Part shown: in pieces, positions 1 through 9,424 of the stretch | How positions within the stretch are numbered: position 1 is the stretch's first letter | How the letters are laid out: every line of letters starts with the position of its first letter | NCBI RefSeq assembly: GCF_019510245.1 | Contig: NZ_JAEKKT010000129.1 | Location: forward strand, 1 to 64,000 | Length of the DNA: 64,000 bases | Origin: Streptomyces sp. | Lineage (GTDB): Bacteria > Actinomycetota > Actinomycetes > Streptomycetales > Streptomycetaceae | Direction of reading: 5' to 3' | The notes under the pieces: generated by a model | The model's input: only the letters and a program-made list of their open reading frames with translations | Told to the model about the DNA's origin: nothing | Databases searched by the model: none | Position numbers and translations under genes: made by a program

Positions 1-126
1 TCATCAGCAGTCTTGGCGGACTATCTGATCACCGCCGATCCCGTTGCCCGCGTTGCGACCGATGCCGAAACCCCTTGCCACCAGCGAAAATCCCTTAACT
101 ACCCGGCCTTGGGCCTTGCCCCTTGA
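1..126 (+). pseudogene. Unidentified open frame entering from the left edge
   Basis: Frame 1 is open from the first base to a TGA at 124-126, about 41 codons. I do not recognise the product. Because the next 6.7 kb consist of insertion-sequence remnants, it may be the 3' end of another transposase, but nothing in the visible residues proves this. It could equally be a chance open frame in GC-rich DNA. Confidence 0.2.
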
Positions 127-182
127 TCTTGGACACACGAGACACTGGATCCTGGGGATCTGAGGACGGACATCTCGTGGTG

Positions 183-479
183 ATGAAGAACTATCCGCCG
201 CAGTTCAAGGCGGACGCGGTCGTGCTGTACCAGTCGCGGCCCGAGGCGACGATCCGGCAAGTCGTTGCCGATTGGGGGATCAACCCCGAAACCTTGCGGA
301 ACTGGGTACGGGCGGCCGACGCGAGCCGGCCGCGGGGACACCGGGCGCAGGCACCCGTCGAGCAGCCGACACCGCTGGAGGCGGAGAACGCCGCTCTGCG
401 CAAGAAGGTCCGCGAGCTCGAGGAGGAACACGCGATGAAGCTTCTTCTTGATCGTGGACACCTGGAGACTGGGGCCTGA
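183..479 (+). pseudogene. IS3-family transposase OrfA, 3'-truncated
   Basis: The translation starts MKNYPPQFKADAVVLY and has the helix-turn-helix of IS3-family OrfA (IRQVVADWGINPETLRNWV), followed by the start of the leucine-zipper segment (ENAALRKKVRELEEE). Intact OrfA continues through a zipper and a frameshift window into OrfB. Here the match stops near base 440 and the remaining residues to the TGA at 477-479 are not OrfA. The ATG at 183 is preferred over the TTG at 123 because OrfA proteins begin with this motif. The sequence TTGATC..TGGACAC just before the gene recurs near 446-460, so a second copy of the element's left end may mark the break. Confidence 0.7.
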
Positions 480-514
480 GGTTCCAGAGGAAGTAGCACA
501 AGGTGGAAAGCACA

Positions 515-740
515 GGCCCCGTTCGAGGAAGCGCCGCCGCCAGGTGCGGACCGTGTCCGGAGTGACCCGCAGCCGACGCGACACCTCCATGATCGAGTGC
601 CCGTCGGCGCACTCCAGCACGATCCGTGACCGCTGGGCCAGAGCCTGGGCCGTCGTCCGGCGACGCACCCACCCCTCCAGCACGGCCCGCTGGGCATCGG
701 TCACCGACAACGGCGGAATCGTCGGACCCGGACGACTCAT
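515..740 (-). pseudogene. IS630-family transposase, N-terminal piece
   Basis: Read on the minus strand from the ATG at 740 this encodes about 75 residues starting MSRPGPTIPPLSVTDAQRAV, with the IS630 helix-turn-helix (SIMEVSRRLRVTPDTVRTWRRRF). The match ends at RFLERGL near 515, and the frame then runs into unrelated sequence. The start codon lies 15 bp inside the 23-bp terminal inverted repeat at 755-777, as expected for this family. It is piece 1 of the scrambled IS630 described at 515-2170. Confidence 0.8.
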
Positions 741-754
741 ACCGAACCAACGAT

Positions 755-777
755 GAATCTCCGACTCAGGTCACTAG
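755..777 (-). repeat. IS630 terminal inverted repeat (transposase 5' end)
   Basis: A 23-bp sequence from 755 to 777 reappears as its exact reverse complement at 1734-1756. The outer end is CTAG, the dinucleotide context known for IS630 insertion (TA inside CTAG). Just outside it the IS3 OrfB start is interrupted, and the transposase ATG lies 15 bp inside. Confidence 0.8.
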
Positions 778-1015
778 TTCGCCTTCTCCGCATGGATGAA
801 CCGGTACAGCTCGCTCACCGGTCGTTCTCTTCACGAAGAAGGCGGTCGCTTTTTTCAGGATCTCGATCGTCTGCTGGTGTTCGCGGTACTCCTTGCGCAG
901 CCGCCGCAGTTCCTCGCGCTCGGCACCGGTCAGCTCGCCGCTCTGGCCCCCGCCCCGGTCGGCCTTGGTCTTGCGGTACCAGCCGCGCAGGGACTCCCAG
1001 CTGATGTCGAGTTCC
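777..1015 (-). pseudogene. IS3-family OrfA C-terminus and OrfB start
   Basis: On the minus strand this gives the OrfA segment ELDISWESLRGWYRKTKAD, then the zipper and the classic end of OrfA (QTIEILKKATAFFV). It continues in another frame with the OrfB start (LYRFIHAEKAN), which is the normal arrangement around the IS3 programmed frameshift. OrfB is cut at 777 where the IS630 terminal repeat begins. The N-terminus of the same OrfA lies at 1244-1323 on the other strand. Confidence 0.75.
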
Positions 1016-1028
1016 CGAACGCCGCAGT

Positions 1029-1083
1029 CACGACTACGTCCGGGCCGGCACCACGACCCTGTTCGCCGCGCTGGAAGTCGCCC
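1029..1083 (+). pseudogene. IS630 transposase piece (HDYVRAG segment)
   Basis: Encodes HDYVRAGTTTLFAALEVA, a conserved stretch of IS630-family transposases between the first and second catalytic acids. It is flanked by IS3 pieces on both sides. Confidence 0.7.
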
Positions 1084-1128
1084 GGCGGTGGGCAGGTAGG
1101 TGATGTCGCCGACCCGTTTTGGGTTCCG
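1083..1128 (-). pseudogene. IS3 OrfB piece (first catalytic motif region)
   Basis: The minus strand encodes [15 protein letters not shown], the conserved start of the IS3 OrfB catalytic domain. The D of GDITYL is the first residue of the DDE triad. Only about 15 codons remain. Confidence 0.65.
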
Positions 1129-1237
1129 GGGTCGGTGTGAAGTGGAGACGGAACCGCGGGTACGCCAACAGCCACTGCTTGACTGCAGGCGTCTTGTGGG
1201 TGACGTTAGTTGTCCAGGATCAGATGGACATCAAGGT
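1128..1237 (-). pseudogene. IS630 transposase piece (LILDN segment), frameshifted
   Basis: The minus strand encodes [10 protein letters not shown] and then, after one surplus base, [19 protein letters not shown] and LHFTPT. This is the IS630 segment around the second catalytic Asp. The extra A turns the Tyr codon that follows LILDN into a stop, so the copy carried a frameshift as well as the break. Confidence 0.7.
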
Positions 1238-1243
1238 CAGCAG

Positions 1244-1323
1244 GACACGAAGCGGTACATCGAGGAGTTCAAGCGGGACGCGACCGCGCTCGCTGACTCC
1301 TCGGGCAAGACGGTCACCAAGGT
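1244..1323 (+). pseudogene. IS3 OrfA N-terminal piece
   Basis: Encodes [19 protein letters not shown] and GKTVTKV, the usual N-terminus of IS3-family OrfA. It joins IS630 sequence at the word GGTCGAT (1321-1327). Confidence 0.65.
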
Positions 1324-1601
1324 CGATGGCGGCGGCCACGGGCATGTCGCAGTCGGCTATCTCCCGGATCTGGCGGGCCTTCGCACTGGCGCCGCACCGG
1401 TCGCAGACGTTCAAGCTGTCCACGGACCCGCTGTTCATCGACAAGGTCCGAGACGTGGTGGGCCTGTATCTCGATCCGCCGGAGAAGGCTCTGGTCCTCT
1501 GCGTGGACGAGAAGTCCCAGATCCAGGCCCTCGACCGGTCCCAGCCCGTGCTGCCGATGAGACGCTGGAGGAGAAGCCGAAGAACGCGGCCCACTGGTCG
1601 A
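1324..1601 (+). pseudogene. IS630 transposase, two central pieces in swapped order
   Basis: From 1324 to about 1558 the plus strand encodes [19 protein letters not shown] through [19 protein letters not shown], including the first catalytic Asp (CVDEKSQ). From 1558 to 1601 follows [16 protein letters not shown]. In intact IS630 proteins that second segment precedes MAAATGMSQ, so the two pieces have exchanged places. The end at GGTCGAC (1596-1602) resembles GGTCGAT at 1321, the other edge of the break. Confidence 0.7.
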
Positions 1602-1733
1602 CCTGCAGCACGGTGATCTCGTGCGCGAGTGCGTCGCCGGGACCCGGCGCCTGCAGCGGGGCGCTTCGCCCTCGCGCCAGGCACAGCAGGAGGAGCGGGC
1701 CATGTGCAGCACCCGGCACAGCAGGGTGATCGG
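1602..1733 (-). pseudogene. IS3 OrfB N-terminal piece
   Basis: The minus strand encodes PITLLCRVLHMARSSCCAWR and onward, the OrfB N-terminus found next to HAEKAN in IS3-family OrfB. HAEKAN itself is at 777-790. It abuts the IS630 terminal repeat at 1734, so 777 and 1733 are the two sides of the original insertion point. Confidence 0.7.
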
Positions 1734-1756
1734 CTAGTGACCTGAGTCGGAGATTC
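1734..1756 (+). repeat. IS630 terminal inverted repeat (transposase 3' end)
   Basis: Exact reverse complement of 755-777. The transposase stop codon (minus strand, ISDSGH then TAG) lies inside it, so the coding sequence runs to the very end of the element. Confidence 0.8.
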
Positions 1757-1925
1757 GTCGGCAGTAGGCGGCTACTTTGTCCAGGATCTCGTCGGCGGTC
1801 TTGGTCCAGATGAACGGCCTGGGGTGTTCGTTCCAGTCGGCGAGCCAGCTGCGGATGTCCCGTTCCAAGGCTTGGACGGAGCGGTGAACGCCTCGCTTGA
1901 GCTTCTTCTGCGTGAGCTCGGCGAA
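1737..1925 (-). pseudogene. IS630 transposase, C-terminal piece
   Basis: The minus strand encodes FAELTQKKLKRGVHRSVQAL, ERDIRSWLADWNEHPRPFIW, TKTADEILDKVAAYCRRISD and SGH, then stop. This is the IS630 C-terminus, with the glutamate of FAELT as the usual third acidic residue. It is the largest remaining piece after the N-terminus. Confidence 0.75.
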
Positions 1926-1932
1926 CCCCGGG

Positions 1933-2006
1933 AAGGTGATCGGCTCGCTGCACCGGCGCCACCGCGCCGCCGAGTTCAAGAAGTTCCTGATCAAGCTCGA
2001 CATTGT
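1933..2006 (+). pseudogene. IS630 transposase piece (SLHRRHRAAEF segment)
   Basis: Encodes KVIGSLHRRHRAAEFKKFLI and KLD, which in the intact protein lies between HDYVRAG (1029) and LDVHLILDN (1237). The word GGTGATCGGCT at this edge also occurs at 1725-1735, at another junction. Confidence 0.7.
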
Positions 2007-2112
2007 CCAGGGCACTGACGGCGCGTTCGGCGCGGTGGTGGTCAGCCATGGCATAGCCGACCACCTCGCGGGTGGCCAGGTCCAGCCGGCAGGCGAGGTA
2101 GAGCCAGCCCTA
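2006..2112 (-). pseudogene. IS3 OrfB piece (second catalytic region)
   Basis: The minus strand encodes GWLYLACRLDLATREVVGYA and MADHHRAERAVSALD, the IS3 OrfB core after the first catalytic Asp. Confidence 0.7.
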
Positions 2113-2170
2113 TGACCCGCTCGACGTCCGCGTCGGTGATCTCCCGGGGGACGCCGGGCCGGCGGCTCGT
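2113..2170 (-). pseudogene. IS630 transposase piece (REITDADVERVI)
   Basis: The minus strand encodes RRPGVPREITDADVERVI, which in IS630 proteins follows the N-terminal helix-turn-helix region (the piece at 515-740). Beyond 2170 the sequence changes to an IS110-type relic on the plus strand. Confidence 0.65.
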
Positions 2171-2185
2171 CGGACAGGCCGAGGG

Positions 2186-2518
2186 ATCGGCCCCGTCACC
2201 GCTGCCACCGCCCTGGTCGCCTGGTCCCACCCGGGACGGGTCCGTGACGAGGCCGCGTTCGCCGCCCTCGCCGGAGTGAGCCCCATCCCCGCCTCCTCGG
2301 GCAACACCACTCGCCACCGCCTCAATCGCGGCGGCGACAGGCGTCTCAACCGAGCTCTGAACGTCATCGCGATGGTCCGCATGGTGCATCACCCGCAAAC
2401 CCGCGCCTACGTTGACCGACGGCGAACCGAAGGCAAGACAGACCGCGAGATCCGCCGCTGCCTCATTGGGGAAGTATCGATGCCGCGGCCCAATCCATGG
2501 GCCGTGACTCCTTGGTGA
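2186..2518 (+). pseudogene. IS110-family transposase, C-terminal fragment
   Basis: The plus frame encodes IGPVTAATALVAWSHPGRVR, EAAFAALAGVSPIPASSGNT and RHRLNRGGDRRLNRALN, the C-terminal Tnp domain of IS110-family recombinases. The serine in PASSGNTTRHR sits where the family has its conserved Ser. The first two-thirds, with the RuvC-like DEDD domain, are missing. A hairpin (7-bp arms 2486-2492 and 2498-2504) lies near the 3' end. Confidence 0.7.
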
Positions 2519-2710
2519 GTGTTGGTGGACGGCCTCGTTGCCGTGCCGCGCTCGACGGCCAGTTTGAGTATTGCCGCCCCTGACACGCCGAGGCCCCAGA
2601 CCGGCGTCAAGGACATGCCCCACCGAGGGCCGAACAATGAGGAACCGGCAGCCGGGTCTCGCCACCACCTGTGGAGTCGACCACCAACTCCCCCAGAAGG
2701 GACGGGATTG

Positions 2711-3910
2711 ATGTTCGTCGGATGGGACTGGGCCAGCGCCAGCCACGACGTGACCGTCATTGACGACCGCGGAACCGTGATCGACCACTGGGCCTTCGAG
2801 CACAGCGAAGACGACTTTTCGGCCGCCTTGGCCCGACTGCCCAGCCACGGCACCCCGGCTGAACTGCCCGTCATCATCGAACGTTCCAGCGGGCTGATCG
2901 TCGACCGCTTGCTCGAGGCCGGACATCCGGTCGTGCCCGTGCACCCCACTGCCTTCCACGCCGCCCGACCTCGATGGGGCGCCTCCGGCGCCAAATCCGA
3001 TCCCGGTGACAGCTACAAACTCGCGGACTACCTGCGTACCGACGGCCACCGCCTGCGCCGCCTCGTGCCTGTCGACAGCGGCCTGCGAGAACTCCAAGCC
3101 CTGGTGCGCCTGCGCGACGACCACGTTCGCGCACGCACGGCCGCCGGCAACCAGCTCGGTGCCCTGCTCGAACAGCACTGGCCCGGACCCAAGAACCTGT
3201 TCTGCTCGCTCGTCTCCGACAGTGCCCTGAACTTCCTGACCGACTACCCCACCCCGCAGTCCGCCGCCCGACTCGGCGAAGCCCGCATGGCCGCCTTCTG
3301 CAAGCGTCATGCCTACCGCGGCGGCAAGCCGGCATCCGCACTACTGGCCCGGCTCCGCTCCGCTCCCATCGCCCCCGTCAGCCTCCCCGCCGACGTCCTC
3401 ACCGCCCTCATCACCGCGCACGTCCAGCTCCTGCGCAGTCTGCAGACAACCATCGCCCAGCTCGAGACGACCATCAAAAGCCGTCTTGCCACGCACCCTC
3501 GGGCCCTCCTCCTCGCCGAGTTGCCTGGCGTGGGAACCATCAACCTCGCGCAGCTGCTCGCCGAGGTCGGCCCGGTCCCTGACCGCGTCGAGTCCGCCGA
3601 ACAGGCCGCCGCCGAGTGCAAAGCCGCGCCGGTAACCAAGGCATCAGGGAAGTCACACGGTGTCTACTTCCAGTGGGCTGCCACCACACGTGCCCGCAAA
3701 GCCATCACTGCCTTCGCTCACAACTCCCGCATGCAGTCACCCTGGGCCGCCAGCCTCTATGCAAAGGCCCGGGCACGTGGAAAACGCAATCCGCACGCCA
3801 CCCGGATCGTCGCCCGCGCATGACTCCGTGTCATATGGGCCTGCTGGCACAACGCCACCCCTTACGACCCCGACAGCCACCCCGCCGCCCAACGCCTCAA
3901 AGCCACCTGA
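2711..3910 (+). pseudogene. IS110-family transposase interrupted by an in-frame TGA
   Basis: From the ATG at 2711 the frame encodes 370 residues to a TGA at 3821-3823. The N-terminus MFVGWDWASASHDVTVIDD carries the first Asp of the DEDD RuvC-like domain. The C-terminal Tnp domain includes ELPGVGTINLAQLLAEVG and AAPVTKASGKSHGVYF with its conserved Ser. After the TGA the same frame continues with LRVIWACWHNATPYDP, also typical of the family, to a stop at 3908-3910, so the TGA replaces a Trp codon and removes the last 28 residues. Whether the shorter protein is active is unknown. IS110 recombinases use a bridge RNA from the non-coding end of the element; 2519-2710 upstream is the candidate place. 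Confidence 0.75.
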
Positions 3911-4011
3911 CTTGGCTCAGAGGACTCAAACGCTACCTCGCCCGACGCCCCTACCGTCATCTCAACAACGCCGCCGCGGCTGAATTGGGAGTTGACGGGA
4001 CATAGAAGCTT

Positions 4012-4026
4012 CATAGAGGCACCCCC
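4012..4026 (+). repeat. IS110-type right-end word, copy 1
   Basis: CATAGAGGCACCCCC occurs here and again at 6782-6796, each time shortly after the C-terminal codons of an IS110-family transposase and after a TTGACG word. It is probably the shared right end of two related elements. Confidence 0.5.
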
Positions 4027-4170
4027 GTTATGTTTTCCGCGGTCCTGCAAGAGGGCCGCTGGCCTCCGGGCCCGGCATGACTGTTCCCCCCTGTCGAACC
4101 GATGACCTGGGGGGTGGTGTCACCGGGCCCGAGAGGCGCCGTTGGAGACGCTGATGAGTGCCTCTGTGTG

Positions 4171-5277
4171 TCAAGCGGCCGCAGGAAGAGTCCTGTGGCG
4201 GTCGCGTTTGAGGGTGCGGTAGACGACGTTCGACAGGCGTCGTTTGAGAGCTCTGCGGGCCTCCGAAGGCGTCTTGCCTTCGGCGATTTTCCGCAGGTAG
4301 TAGTCCTGGCCTCGGCCGCCGTCGCGTATCTGGCAGACCGCGATGATGTGCAGCACGCAGTTCAGCGCGCGGTTGCCTCCGGTGTTGAGGCGGTGGCGGG
4401 TGTTCTTGCCGCTGGAGGCGTCCAGGGGTGCTGTGCCGGTGTAGCTGGCGAAGTGGTGCTCGGTGGCGAAGCGTGTGACGTCGCCTACGTGTCCGAGGAG
4501 CTTGGCTGCGAGCACGGTGCCCAGGCCGGGGAGGGCGGTCAGCGTGGTGCGGGCGGCGGCTAGCGCGTTGTGCATCTGGGCTTCGTTGTCGCGGACTTGC
4601 CGGTCGACGCGTCGCAGGTCGGCGAGAAGATCCCGAGCGAGGTCACGGCGGCAGCAATCGGTGGCGGTGGCTGGGCGGATGCCCTTCATGAGGGCGGCGG
4701 CCTTCTCCGCGGACAGGCGGGTGGGGGCACCGCCGGGCAGCAGGTCCCGCAGCACGGCGTGGAGCCGGTTGATGATGCGGGTGCGTTCGTTGACCAGGTC
4801 GTCGTGCCGCTCGGTCAGCAGCCGCAGGATCGTCGACTGGTCTTCCGGTTCGACCTTGTGCAGGTCGTGCCGGAAGAGGGCGACCTGGGCGACGTGCAGG
4901 GCGTCGGCCGCGTCGGTCTTGCGGTCTCCGCCGGTGGCCAGGAGCCGGGCCCGGGCGGAGAGGGTGGAGGGCACGTCCACCACGTGCTCGCCGGCGGAGG
5001 CCAGCTGCTGGGCGAGGCTGCGACCGAGTCCCTTGGCTCCCTCGACCGCGAAGTGGCGCTCGGGCCACCGCTCGCACCAGCGCATCAGCTGTCGGACGGT
5101 CCCTGCGTTGACGACGAAGCGCCGCTGGGAGAGCTGGTGTCCTGCGGCGTCGACGGCGACGGCGGTGTGGGACGACTTGTGGGGGTCGATACCGATAGTG
5201 ATCACGTGCACCTTGCCCAGGTCGAACGGGATGGGATGGGTGCGGTGGGCACTCTGACTTGAAGTCTCAGCGTCCAT
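4171..5277 (-). CDS. IS110-family transposase (intact)
   Basis: A full-length recombinase of 368 residues. The RuvC-like N-terminal domain starts at ITIGIDPHKSSHTAVAVD (first Asp of DEDD), with ERHFAVEGAKGLG and GGDRKTDAADALHVA carrying further acidic residues. The C-terminal Tnp domain has LPGLGTVLAAKLLGHVGDV and APLDASSGKNTRHRLNTGGN, with the conserved Ser. ATG at 5277 is used; the GTG about 23 codons downstream (VITIGIDPHK) is a plausible alternative. It mediates cut-and-paste-like movement guided by a bridge RNA, and the non-coding 5278-5548 next to its 5' end is the likely source. It is the only undamaged transposase in the window. Confidence 0.85.
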   Translation of the reverse strand: MDAETSSQSAHRTHPIPFDLGKVHVITIGIDPHKSSHTAVAVDAAGHQLSQRRFVVNAGTVRQLMRWCERWPERHFAVEGAKGLGRSLAQQLASAGEHVVDVPSTLSARARLLATGGDRKTDAADALHVAQVALFRHDLHKVEPEDQSTILRLLTERHDDLVNERTRIINRLHAVLRDLLPGGAPTRLSAEKAAALMKGIRPATATDCCRRDLARDLLADLRRVDRQVRDNEAQMHNALAAARTTLTALPGLGTVLAAKLLGHVGDVTRFATEHHFASYTGTAPLDASSGKNTRHRLNTGGNRALNCVLHIIAVCQIRDGGRGQDYYLRKIAEGKTPSEARRALKRRLSNVVYRTLKRDRHRTLPAAA

Positions 5278-5548
5278 TGGTCACGCCTCTGTCGAGCCAC
5301 ACCGCGCGGGTGCCGGCCGGCGGCGGCAAACTCATCATGAGCCAGCCCGAGTTGGGGCGGCATGAGGTCACGCGAGCCCGTGCCGGTCGGCACCCTGGAC
5401 GCTACGGCTGCAGACCGCGCGTCTGGGTCCGATTCAACAAGTCAGAGGTCCGACTACCGCCTGGCCCGGCGCAACGCCCGGCCGCTTGCGGGCGGCAGGT
5501 CTGCATAACGTGGATGCGCGCACGACGCCAACGCCCAGGCCAGCACGC
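5278..5548. other. Non-coding gap between divergent IS110 genes
   Basis: About 270 bp with no convincing reading frame, between the 5' ends of two IS110-family genes. In this family the non-coding left end supplies the bridge RNA that pairs with target and donor DNA, so one or both bridge RNAs probably lie here. No structure was assigned with confidence by eye. Confidence 0.35.
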
Positions 5549-6774
5549 ATGACATCCGTTCGGGAGGACGGCTTGAACGACAGCGACGAGATAGGCGTCT
5601 TCCTCGGTCTGGACGTCGGCAAGAGCGCCCACCACGGGCACAGGCTGACTCCGGCGGGCAAGAAGGTCTTCGACAAGCAGCTGCCCAACAGCGAACCGAA
5701 GTTGCGGGAGGTCTTCGAGAAACTGAAGACCAACTTCGGCACCGTCCTCGTCGTGGTGGACCAGCCCGCTTCCATCGGTGCCCTCCCGCTCACGGCCGCC
5801 CGGGACACCGGCTGCAAGGTCGCCCACCTGCCCGGCCTGTCCATGCGGCGGATCGCCGACCTCTACCCCGGCGAGGCGAAAACCGACGCGAAGGACGCCG
5901 CGGTGATCGCGGACGCGGCACGCACCATGCCGCACACCCCGCGCTCGCTGGAACTGACCGACGAGATCACCGCCGAGCTCACCGCCCTCGTCGGCTTCGA
6001 CCAGGACCCGGCGGCCGAGGCCACCCGCACCTCCAACCGGATCCGCGGCCTGCTCACCCAGTTCCACCCCAGCCTTGAGCGGGCCCCGGCCCGCGCCTGG
6101 ACCACCAGGCTGTGACCTGGCTGCTGGAACGCTACGCATCCCCGGCCGCGCTGCGAAAGGCCGGACGCCGCAGGCTGGTCGAGGTAGTCCGCCCGAAGGC
6201 CCCGCGCATGGCTGCCCGGCTGATCGACGACATCTTCGAGGCACTCGACGAGCAGACCGCCGTGGTCCCGGGCACCGGCACCCTCGACATCGTGGTCCCC
6301 TCCCTGGCCCGCTCGCTCGGCGCCGTCCACGAACAACGCCGGGCCACAGAAGCCCAGATCAGCGCCCTGCTGGAGGCACACCCTCTTTCCAAAGTCCTGA
6401 CCTCCATGCCGGGGATCGCGGTCAGGACCGCCGCCACGCTGCTGGTCACCGTCGGCGACGGCACCAGCTTCCCCACCGCCGCCCACCTCGCTTCCTACGC
6501 CCACCTCGCCCCGACCACGAAATCGTCGGGGACCTCGATCCACGGCGAACACGCGCCCAGAGGCGGCAACCGGCAGCTCAAACGCGCGATGTTTCTGTCC
6601 GCGTTCGCCGCCCTCCACGATCCCGCCTCCCGCACCTACTACGACCAATGCCGAGCCCGCGGCAAGACCCACACCCAGGCCCTCCTCCGCCTCGCCCGCC
6701 ACCGCATCAGCGTCCTGTTCGCCATGCTCCGCGACGGCACCTTCTACGAACCCCGAACCCCACGCCTCGCTTGA
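5549..6774 (+). pseudogene. IS110-family (IS1111-like) transposase, frameshifted
   Basis: The first frame (5549-6115) encodes MTSVREDGLNDSDEIGVFLG then LDVGKSAHHGH, the RuvC-like start, through KTDAKDAAVIADAARTMPH to NRIRGLLTQFHPSLER. The second frame (6112-6774) resumes at MTWLLERYASPAALRKAG and covers the Tnp domain (LTSMPGIAVRTAATLLVTVG; LAPTTKSSGTSIHGEHAPRG). In intact relatives FHPSLER leads directly into a segment ending AVTWLLERY, so an indel near 6078-6110 separates the halves. Together they make one transposase of about 400 residues. Confidence 0.8.
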
Positions 6775-6781
6775 CGAAAGA

Positions 6782-6796
6782 CATAGAGGCACCCCC
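6782..6796 (+). repeat. IS110-type right-end word, copy 2
   Basis: Second copy of CATAGAGGCACCCCC (first at 4012-4026), 8 bp after the stop of the frameshifted transposase. It is probably the right end of that element and the boundary between the IS zone and ordinary chromosome. Confidence 0.5.
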
Positions 6797-6826
6797 CCCC
6801 GGCCGTGCTCCGGCACGGCTGGGGGG
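6795..6826. terminator. Strong hairpin at the end of the IS zone
   Basis: CCCCCCGGCCGTGC pairs with GCACGGCTGGGGGG across a 4-base loop, with one G-T pair. It has no U tract, as is usual for streptomycete hairpin terminators. It may end IS transcription or be part of the IS terminus. Confidence 0.45.
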
Positions 6827-7313
6827 ACGTAATCCTGCGCAGCTGGACGCCGAGATCACCCCGGAACCCGTGGACGCCCCGCAGCCCCGGACGGACCTCG
6901 GCGAGCAGGCCCTACGCTCCACGCTCCCCTGTATGGTCAACCGGAACCAGCTGCGACGCCAACGGCAGGGCCACACGACGGACTTCGGCCGGACGCCGCC
7001 CGCCAGGCAAATCCTGCCGGACGGCCGACGCCGCATCCGGGAGACCGGCGCGGTCCACGCCGACTCGGACGGCTCCCGAGGCCCCAGCCCGCCGGATGGC
7101 CGCGGCCCTGACGGCAACCTGCCCCTGTGACCCGCCGTGCGCGGTGGATCTGCGCGCGGCCCCCGCAGAAGCCCTGATCAGCCCGGATCGCGTGGCGATC
7201 TATGCTGCTGGGGGCAGGACGTTCGCCAGACCGTCGGCGGAGAGGGTGCCGGGGTACGGCGGCGCCCCCTGTCCGGCATCCGCACCGTGTCCGTCTCTCC
7301 CGAGGAAGCCCCG
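6827..7313. other. Gap between IS zone and nadE
   Basis: About 490 bp without a recognisable gene. Several frames are open because of the base composition, but none resembles a known protein and codon-position bias is weak. The nadE promoter should lie here. No operator or riboswitch was identified. Confidence 0.4.
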
Positions 7314-9344
<2,031 letters not shown>

Positions 9345-9367
9345 GCGCCGGCCGGCCTGTCACGCGG

Positions 9368-9403
9368 GGAGCCCCGCACCCGATGGACCGGGTGCGGGGC
9401 TCC
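9368..9403. terminator. Bidirectional terminator between nadE and the thioesterase gene
   Basis: Perfect 15-bp inverted repeat (GGAGCCCCGCACCCG at 9368-9382 and its complement at 9389-9403) with a 6-base loop, between two convergent genes. Confidence 0.8.
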
Positions 9404-9424
9404 GCGCGTGGGCGGGCGCTGCCG

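Larger units (their letters stand above)
515..2170. mobile_element. Scrambled IS630-in-IS3 composite
   Basis: About 1.65 kb in which pieces of one IS630-family transposase and one IS3-family OrfA/OrfB pair alternate, each 45-240 bp long and in both orientations. Placed end to end the IS630 pieces cover nearly the whole protein, each part once: 740-515, 2170-2113, 1558-1601, 1324-1558, 1029-1083, 1933-2006, 1237-1128, 1925-1737. The IS3 pieces are 1244-1323, 1015-777, 1733-1602, 2112-2006 and 1128-1083. The junctions at 777 and 1734 show that the IS630 had inserted into IS3 OrfB at a CTAG. The later shuffling is inferred from order and orientation; a mis-assembly cannot be excluded. Confidence 0.7.

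Noticed and set aside
2519-2710. N-terminal extension of the IS110 transposase from GTG 2519
   Set aside because: The translation has no IS110 similarity; the family starts at MFVGWDWASASHDV (2711). The region is better read as the non-coding element end.
5400-5470. Possible tRNA or tRNA-derived att site (antisense of an SRTSDLLN-like peptide)
   Set aside because: No cloverleaf with anticodon arm and T-loop could be built; more likely part of an IS110 non-coding end.
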